Assembly (NCBI GenBank): GCA_003498085.1
Contig: DNCM01000066.1
Location: 1 to 11,814 of the forward strand
Length of the DNA: 11,814 bases
DNA from: a bacterium
GTDB taxonomy: Bacteria; UBA9089; UBA9088
Reading direction: 5' to 3'
The translations under genes and the position numbers were made by a program. This document shows, piece after piece, positions 7,407 to 11,814 of this stretch (positions within the stretch are counted from its first letter, which is position 1; each line of letters begins with the position of its first letter). The notes beneath the pieces are model-generated. The model was not told the DNA's origin. It ran no database searches and saw only the letters and a list, made by a program, of their open reading frames with translations.

Positions 7407-8669
7407 ATGAATTTTAAAGTAGCTATTGTTGGAAGGCCAAATGTAGGAAAATCAACACTTTTTAATAGGCTTCTTGGAGTAAAAAAGGCTTTTACTGACA
7501 AAACACCCGGGACAACAAGGGATAGAAACTATGGTGAGGCACAATGGGACGGAGTATCATTTTCTCTCATTGACACAGGTGGAATATCAGACGATGAGAA
7601 AGACCTTAGCTTAAAAATAAAAAAACAAATTGATTTTGCCATAATCGAGGCAGAACTTGTTCTATTTCTTCTTGATGGAAAAGATGGTATATTGCCACAA
7701 GACCTTGATATTTTGAAGTTGTTAAGAAAGAAAAATAAAAAGTTTCTTGTTGTTATTAACAAAATAGATAAAACGCCATACAATCAGGAGGATTTATCGT
7801 ATTTTTACAAACTTGGCGCACCTTTCGTTCCAATATCTGCTATTTCTGGAATAAACATTAATACCCTTCTTGATGAGATAATAGGAGAAATACGGAATGT
7901 AAAATACGAAATAAAGGATGAGAAAGAAAAAATAAAAATTGCTATTCTTGGAAGGCCAAATGTTGGAAAAAGTTCAATACTCAATAGGATTTTAAAGAAA
8001 GAAAGGGCGATTGTTGATGTAGCTCCCGGTACAACAAGGGATGCGGTTAGCGATAGTTTTATATTTAGAGAGAGCAACTTTCTTATCATTGATACACCAG
8101 GAATAAGAAGAAAAGTAAATACTAAGCTTGAAGCTGGTCTTGTTGCATCGGCAAAAAGAAATATAGAAAATGTAGATATTGTTCTATTTGTTACTGATGC
8201 TATAGATGGAATTGTTTCCCAAGAAAAAAGAATTCTTAACGAAATAGATGGAAAATATGTTCCTTTTATCATTGTTATCAATAAATATGATCTTGTAGAT
8301 ACTAAAATGGCAGATTATAAAAACTATATAAAAAACACCCTTCCATTTTTGGATGAGCCTTATATCCTTTTTACATCAGCACTTACAGGAATGGGGATAA
8401 AAGGGCTTTTGAAGGAAATACATGGTATATCGAAGAGTCTAATGCCCTCTATAAAAACAAGTGAATTAAATAGGGTAGTTGCAGAATTCAATAGAGGCAG
8501 TTTTAAGGTTTATTATGCAACACAAACATCACAAAAACCACCAACTTTTACCCTTTGGGTCAATGATCCAGATTTTATTTCGAATGACTGGATGAAGTTT
8601 ATAAGAAGAAGGTTAAGAAAAAAACTTGATATTTCCATTCCAATTAGAATTCTTCTTAGAAAATCATAA
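7407..8669 (+). CDS. der: Ribosome-associated GTPase Der (EngA)
   Basis: Der is an essential tandem GTPase that assists late assembly of the 50S subunit. The 420 residues hold two full G domains and a C-terminal KH-like domain, slightly shorter than most family members. Domain 1 has GRPNVGKST (9-17), TTRD (36-39), DTGG (56-59) and NKID (118-121). Domain 2 has GRPNVGKSS (182-190), TTRD (209-212), DTPG (229-232), NKYD (292-295) and a G5-like SAL (324-326). The KH-like part contains the family-typical stretch FKVYYATQTSQKPPTF at 366-381. The linker between the G domains, about 165-176, is short and charged. The ATG is dictated by the promoter immediately upstream. It is followed after 100 bases by prfA, which has a separate promoter. 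Identification is firm. Confidence 0.97.
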   Translation: MNFKVAIVGRPNVGKSTLFNRLLGVKKAFTDKTPGTTRDRNYGEAQWDGVSFSLIDTGGISDDEKDLSLKIKKQIDFAIIEAELVLFLLDGKDGILPQDLDILKLLRKKNKKFLVVINKIDKTPYNQEDLSYFYKLGAPFVPISAISGININTLLDEIIGEIRNVKYEIKDEKEKIKIAILGRPNVGKSSILNRILKKERAIVDVAPGTTRDAVSDSFIFRESNFLIIDTPGIRRKVNTKLEAGLVASAKRNIENVDIVLFVTDAIDGIVSQEKRILNEIDGKYVPFIIVINKYDLVDTKMADYKNYIKNTLPFLDEPYILFTSALTGMGIKGLLKEIHGISKSLMPSIKTSELNRVVAEFNRGSFKVYYATQTSQKPPTFTLWVNDPDFISNDWMKFIRRRLRKKLDISIPIRILLRKS

Positions 8670-8733
8670 ACTGGCATTTTTATATTAGGATAGGGTTTAA
8701 AAACAAGATGAATTTTTTATTGTATAAGGTTTG

Positions 8734-8763
8734 TTGACACCTAAAATTAAGGATAGTTATAAT
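8734..8763 (+). promoter_or_regulatory. Perfect-consensus promoter of prfA, leaderless transcript
   Basis: TTGACA (8734-8739) and TATAAT (8758-8763) are both perfect consensus hexamers, with an 18-base spacer. The -10 box ends six bases before the ATG at 8770, so +1 should fall on or next to the A of that ATG. The promoter lies downstream of the in-frame TTG at 8731, which rules that codon out as a start for this transcript. Confidence 0.75.
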
Positions 8764-8769
8764 TTTTCT

Positions 8770-9804
8770 ATGGAATATGAGAAACTTAATGAATTAAAAG
8801 AAGAATATGATGGAATAATAGAGCAGATAAGTTCAAAGGATATATTTAAAAATCCCTTGCTTTATCAGGAATTAAGTAAAAGGGCATCCCAGATAAAACC
8901 ATATGTAGATATCTTTCTCTCCCTAGAAAAAATAGAAAAAGAGCTAAAAGAAGCAAAAGCAATATTGAATGAGGCACCAGAGATAATGGATGAAGAGATC
9001 AAAAGGCTTGATAAAGAAAAAGAGGGGTTAATTTCTCGTCTAAAAAAACTTGATGAGGAAAAAAAGCCCAAAGAAAGAAGAAACAGGATAATTATGGAGA
9101 TCAGGGCAGGGACAGGAGGAGAAGAGTCAGCACTCTTTGTTGCTGATTTATTCAGGATGTATTCAAAGTTCGCCGATGATTGTGGATATGAAACCGAGCT
9201 TATAGACTCAAATCCTACAGAGATAGGAGGATTTAAGGAGATAATATTTTGTCTTAAGGGAGAGGATGTATATGAGAATTTAATGTTTGAAGGTGGTGTT
9301 CATAGAGTTCAAAGGGTCCCAGAAACAGAGGCAAGCGGAAGAATACATACATCTGCGGCAACTGTTGTTGTCTTGATTGAACCAGATCCCATTGAAGTTA
9401 CTATAAAGCAAGAGGACTTGAAAATTGAGGTATTCCGCGCTTCTGCTCCAGGTGGCCAACATATGCAGAAGACAGAGTCTGCTGTAAGAATTACCCACAT
9501 TCCAACAGGAATTGTTGCATCTTGTCAGGATGGAAGATCTCAAACAAAAAACAAGGAGAGTGCTCTTAGGGTCCTTAAGGCAAGGTTTTATGAAAGAGAA
9601 AAGGAAATTTTAGAGGAAAAGATGGCAAAAGAAAGAAGAAAAATGGTTAAAACAGGCGATAGGTCAGAGAAGATAAGGACTTATAATTTTCCTCAAAATA
9701 GGTTAACGGACCATAGAATAAATTTGACGCTATATAATCTCAGTAAAATAATGGATGGAGAGCTTCATCAAGTTATAGAAAAACTAAAAGAAAAACTTGG
9801 TTAA
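8770..9804 (+). CDS. prfA: Peptide chain release factor 1
   Basis: RF1 reads UAA and UAG stop codons and triggers release of the finished peptide. Translation from the ATG at 8770 gives 344 residues. It has a helical N-terminal domain to about 100 and the conserved IRAGTGGEESALF (111-123). The tripeptide PET is at 184-186, in the PxT position typical of RF1 rather than the SPF of RF2, and is followed by GRIHTSAATV. The catalytic GGQ loop is at 228-230 in RASAPGGQHMQKTESAVR, and the C-terminal domain includes RTYNFPQNRLTDHR (303-316). An in-frame TTG at 8731 would add 13 residues, but it lies upstream of the -35 and -10 boxes, so 8770 is preferred. Several genes here end in TGA, so RF2 must be encoded elsewhere. 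prmC, often next to prfA, is absent. The gene converges with the phosphatase gene at a 12-base gap. Confidence 0.97.
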   Translation: MEYEKLNELKEEYDGIIEQISSKDIFKNPLLYQELSKRASQIKPYVDIFLSLEKIEKELKEAKAILNEAPEIMDEEIKRLDKEKEGLISRLKKLDEEKKPKERRNRIIMEIRAGTGGEESALFVADLFRMYSKFADDCGYETELIDSNPTEIGGFKEIIFCLKGEDVYENLMFEGGVHRVQRVPETEASGRIHTSAATVVVLIEPDPIEVTIKQEDLKIEVFRASAPGGQHMQKTESAVRITHIPTGIVASCQDGRSQTKNKESALRVLKARFYEREKEILEEKMAKERRKMVKTGDRSEKIRTYNFPQNRLTDHRINLTLYNLSKIMDGELHQVIEKLKEKLG

Positions 9805-9816
9805 AAAACTAAAACA

Positions 9817-10440
9817 TTAAAAATCTTCCTTTGGCTCACGGGATGGTTTATAAAGATGATGAGTTTCGTTTAAGGAATGAATGACATATCTACCCTCCAA
9901 GAATTCAACTCTTGTTATTCCACAAGGATCCTGACGAACACCCCAGAAGTTAGATAAAGGAAGACTCATAATGTGGAGAAGTAAAATTTTTATAACAACC
10001 CTATGGCTTACGATAATTGATAAATTATGGCTAGCTATCTTTTCTTTAAAAAAAGAAACAGTCCTTTCTTCAACATCTTTTAGAGACTCCCCTTCTGGAA
10101 ACCTGATAGTCTCTGGTCTGTTTATCCAGTCTGAATAAAGCTTTGTTTCTTTTACATCTTCTTCAGACATTCCTTGCCATTCTCCATAGTCAATGTCAAT
10201 TAGTCTAGGATCTGACACAACAGGAACATTATGTGGTCTTGTAAGGATCTGGGCTGTAACCATAGCCCTTTTAAGTGGACTCGTATATATTATCTCAACA
10301 GGAAGTTCGGCAAGCAACGTTGATGTTTTCTCTGCCTGTCTTATTCCTGTCCTATTCAGTTCAACTTCTGCTCTTCCCCTAAAGATTTTCCTTTTGTTCC
10401 AATCTGTCTGGGCATGTCTTATCAAGACACACTCATTCAT
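9817..10440 (-). CDS. Histidine phosphatase family protein (phosphoglycerate mutase-like)
   Basis: A 207-residue member of the histidine phosphatase branch that includes CobC, GpmB-like and other broad phosphatases. The catalytic core is visible: R8 and H9 in LIRHAQTDWN (the phosphorylated histidine), R58 in TSPLKRA, acidic residues around 82-87 in IDIDYGEW, and H146 in IIVSHRVVIK. The usual RHG is RHA here, a common variant. The substrate cannot be deduced; no cobalamin or glycolysis genes lie nearby. The ATG at 10440 is chosen over an in-frame TTG at 10446, because a strong GGGAGGA (10454-10448) lies seven bases before the ATG and would be too close to the TTG. The start overlaps the end of the GNAT gene by eight bases, making it the last gene of the tadA operon. 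Confidence 0.9.
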   Translation of the reverse strand: MNECVLIRHAQTDWNKRKIFRGRAEVELNRTGIRQAEKTSTLLAELPVEIIYTSPLKRAMVTAQILTRPHNVPVVSDPRLIDIDYGEWQGMSEEDVKETKLYSDWINRPETIRFPEGESLKDVEERTVSFFKEKIASHNLSIIVSHRVVIKILLLHIMSLPLSNFWGVRQDPCGITRVEFLEGRYVIHSLNETHHLYKPSREPKEDF

Positions 10441-10933
10441 TTTCAAATCCTCCCATTACCTCTCTTGGCTTAAATGTTGGCCTCCATGTTTTTGTTATCT
10501 TTTTATAAACAAGCTTATTGTCGGACGAAAGCTCTCCACTTTCTATAAACCCCATTTTTTCATAAAAGCTTATTGAAGCAATATCATCTGGAACATTTAC
10601 AATTAATGTTTCACAACCAATTGATTTAACTCTTTCTTCGAGATGAAGAAAAAGCTTTTTTCCAATTCCTTTCTTTTGAACGTCCCTCCTTACAGCAAGC
10701 CATGTAATTTCAAATTCATAAGGATTTATCCTTCTTTTATATCCAATTACTCCCAAGACTTGATTTGTTTCTTTCTCAACAAAAAAACAAATTTTTGAAT
10801 AGTTATTTAACTCTATATAATTCACTAAATCCTCATCAAGCTGAATAAGTCCAAGTTTATTAAAATGATGGGGAAAGCTTGTAAATATGGCCTTTACCTG
10901 GTCAATATCTTCTTTTTCCAATTCCGCAATCAT
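10433..10933 (-). CDS. GNAT family N-acetyltransferase
   Basis: A 166-residue acyl-CoA-dependent acetyltransferase. Strands 2-4 lie at about 46-82 (KICFFVEKETNQVLGVIGY, then ITWLAVRRDVQ). Acetyl-CoA motif A is QKKGIGKKL at 86-94 (Q/R-x-x-G-x-G). Motif B is ASISFYEKMGF at 119-129, with Y124 in the place of the usual general-acid tyrosine. About 20 residues after 147 (TKTWRPTFKPREVMGG) form a basic tail beyond the standard fold. The substrate is unknown. The ATG overlaps the tadA stop codon (ATGA), with GGAG a few bases upstream, and the 3' end overlaps the phosphatase start. Linkage to tadA alone does not make it a tRNA or ribosomal-protein acetyltransferase. Confidence 0.9.
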   Translation of the reverse strand: MIAELEKEDIDQVKAIFTSFPHHFNKLGLIQLDEDLVNYIELNNYSKICFFVEKETNQVLGVIGYKRRINPYEFEITWLAVRRDVQKKGIGKKLFLHLEERVKSIGCETLIVNVPDDIASISFYEKMGFIESGELSSDNKLVYKKITKTWRPTFKPREVMGGFENE

Positions 10934-11370
10934 ACTCTCCTAATTCCTCTAAAAAATTCTTTCAGTAATTCTTCGCACCTATCTTTTAACACACCACTTT
11001 TTACCTCTATTCTACGACAAAATCTATCTCTTAAATCAACAACAGAACCACAAGCACCCATTTTCTCATTGAATGCACCAAATATAAGCCTCTTTATCCT
11101 TGCTATAATCATAGTACTAACACACATAGAACAAGGCTCAAGGTTAACATATAATTCTGCATCTTGGATTTTTCTCCTTCCAACTTTTTTTATGGCCTTC
11201 CTTAATGCCAGAATTTCAGCATGTAGAGTTGGATCATCTTTCTTTTCTACTTCGTTGTGTCCTTTAGCAAGAATCTCTCCATCTAAAACAACAACACAAC
11301 CAATTGGAACATCATCTTTCGATTTTTCTGCCTCAATAAGGACTTTTTCCATAAAAAATTCATCATTCAT
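10930..11370 (-). CDS. tadA: tRNA-specific adenosine deaminase
   Basis: TadA converts A34 to inosine in the anticodon of tRNA-Arg(ACG), using a zinc-activated water. The 146-residue protein has the cytidine/deoxycytidylate deaminase fold. H50 and E52 in DPTLHAEI supply a zinc ligand and the proton shuttle, and C80 and C83 in EPCSMC are the other zinc ligands. GACGSV follows at 105-110, and VPIGCVVV at 21-28 matches the usual PVGAV strand. Residue 49 is Leu where bacterial TadA usually has Ala (TAHAE), a small deviation beside the active site. A guanine or cytosine deaminase of the same fold is less likely given the length and the LEPCSMC context. The ATG lies seven bases after a TATAAT box, with no Shine-Dalgarno site. 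It heads the tadA-GNAT-phosphatase operon. Confidence 0.9.
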   Translation of the reverse strand: MNDEFFMEKVLIEAEKSKDDVPIGCVVVLDGEILAKGHNEVEKKDDPTLHAEILALRKAIKKVGRRKIQDAELYVNLEPCSMCVSTMIIARIKRLIFGAFNEKMGACGSVVDLRDRFCRRIEVKSGVLKDRCEELLKEFFRGIRRV

Positions 11371-11377
11371 TGAAATT

Positions 11378-11407
11378 ATTATAAGCTATTCCAACCCTTT
11401 TTGTCTA
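11378..11407 (-). promoter_or_regulatory. Promoter of the tadA operon, leaderless transcript
   Basis: On the minus strand TAGACA (11407-11402, one mismatch) and TATAAT (11383-11378, perfect) are spaced by 18 bases. The -10 box ends seven bases before the tadA ATG, predicting +1 at about 11371. No ribosome binding site is present. Confidence 0.6.
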
Positions 11408-11532
11408 GCATTATTTGTCTGCACTCTCCCTCAGATGGGTATACTCATGTAGTCCTATCATACGAGACCAATTTTCAACAGATGAAAAACCCTCTTTCTT
11501 TGGGGTGGATGTACAAAGATTCCTATCCTGTC

Positions 11533-11611
11533 AAAAAAGATCATGAAATCCATTAGGAAGTATACCTATCACTGATTTTCATTCAGAAAAAGGTATCCTA
11601 ATTTTCATGAT
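11533..11611 (-). terminator. Long imperfect hairpin plus T-run at the end of the right-hand partial gene
   Basis: ATCATGAAA (11540-11548) pairs with TTTCATGAT (11603-11611). Inside it, ATTAGGA (11552-11558) pairs with TCCTAAT (11596-11602), TACC (11563-11566) with GGTA (11592-11595), and CTGA (11572-11575) with TCAG (11583-11586), around the loop TTTTCAT. On the minus strand a single C and then six T follow the outer arm (11538-11533), as in a factor-independent terminator. The stop codon of the partial gene (11607-11605) lies inside the arm. The stem is A+T-rich and interrupted. It could instead be the folded end of a mobile element. It would insulate tadA from read-through. Confidence 0.5.
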
Positions 11612-11814
11612 ACAGTCCATAGTTTAAAAACAAGTTTTCGGTTATTTAGCCAGGGAATGGTGGTTTCTTGATAAGGGAAAAGGGCATCTATTAAGAGGGG
11701 AAGATGCCTCTTCTTTTTCATATCAATAGTAATTGCATCTCTATCAATAGTGAATTGCCCTCCATTGGTAAAAAATTTACTGTTTAAGCTACTAGTATTT
11801 TGTCTCTTAAATTT
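11605..11814 (-). CDS. Partial C-terminal end of a probable transposase-type protein
   Basis: A minus-strand frame is open from the right edge to a TGA at 11607-11605, giving 69 residues of a C-terminus with no start in the window. The composition is that of a real protein: charged and hydrophobic residues alternate in NGGQFTIDRDAITID, followed by LPLLIDALFPYQ and IPWLNNRKLVF. My recollection is that some insertion-sequence transposases end with a similar 'LPLLxxA...PWLxxRKL' segment, but no catalytic residues are visible, so the name is tentative. A hairpin and T-run end the gene. It reads toward tadA, with 234 bases between its stop and the tadA start. If the window is a contig, it and the fragment at 1-122 may be the two ends of copies of one element. 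Confidence 0.45.
   Translation of the reverse strand, partial: KFKRQNTSSLNSKFFTNGGQFTIDRDAITIDMKKKRHLPLLIDALFPYQETTIPWLNNRKLVFKLWTVS

Noticed and set aside
191..11444. Shared ATGGGTA at both flanks (193-197 region and 11436-11442 region) as a direct repeat
   Set aside because: Seven bases with a weak surrounding match is expected by chance over this distance.
10865..11452. Long plus-strand open frame of 195 codons opposite tadA and the GNAT gene
   Set aside because: It lies antisense to two genes with clear catalytic motifs, and its Ser/Phe/Thr-rich composition is that of a shadow frame.
11458..11553. A 31-codon minus-strand frame starting ATG GAT TTC, between the hairpin and tadA
   Set aside because: It has no ribosome binding site, its start lies inside the hairpin arm, and it is too short to separate from chance in A+T-rich DNA. 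A plus-strand frame is open over the same bases.
11683..11708. GGCATCT / AGATGCC inverted pair with a 12-base loop
   Set aside because: It lies within the partial coding frame and is readily explained by its codons. There is no T-run and no nearby gene end.
11721..11756. Two near-copies of TATCAATAGT(G)AATTGC
   Set aside because: They encode the similar peptides FTID and AITID in the partial right-hand gene, so this is a protein-level repeat rather than a CRISPR or regulatory repeat.

Overview
The window is A+T-rich bacterial DNA, roughly one third G+C by eye. Arginine is mostly AGA/AGG, isoleucine is often ATA, and the proteins are rich in Lys, Glu and Ile. MnmE, class I release factor 1, Der, TadA and a KH-R3H protein make it bacterial. 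The codon habit hints at a thermophile or an uncultivated A+T-rich lineage, but I cannot name the phylum. No tRNA, rRNA or CRISPR array was seen.

Layout. At 1-122 (-) is the start of a probable transposase gene that runs off the left edge. At 256-4516 (+) are three genes: a BioD-like/DRTGG P-loop protein, a DUF362 protein (1-base overlap), and, after a 68-base gap, a large TPR plus multi-spanning membrane protein. At 7276-4541 (-) is an overlapping operon: khpB/jag-like, mnmE, and an UPF0104/MprF-type flippase-like membrane protein. der and prfA follow on the + strand (7407-9804), each with its own promoter. At 11370-9817 (-) is a second overlapping operon: tadA, a GNAT acetyltransferase and a histidine phosphatase. 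At 11814-11605 (-) is the C-terminal end of another probable transposase-type gene, closed by a long hairpin with a T-run. The accessory-looking ends therefore enclose a housekeeping block of ordinary chromosome.

The core genes serve translation and ribosome assembly: wobble-base modification (MnmE at U34, TadA at A34), large-subunit maturation (Der), termination at UAA/UAG (PrfA) and RNA binding (KhpB). The DRTGG-DUF362-TPR cluster is the least understood part.

The most interesting general signal is regulatory. Four transcription units (DRTGG gene, der, prfA, tadA) have near-consensus sigma-70-type promoters whose -10 box ends only 6-10 bases before the ATG, with no Shine-Dalgarno sequence. 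Their mRNAs should be leaderless or nearly so. khpB and the internal phosphatase gene instead have strong Shine-Dalgarno sites. The prfA promoter lies between an upstream in-frame TTG and the ATG at 8770, which fixes the start at 8770.
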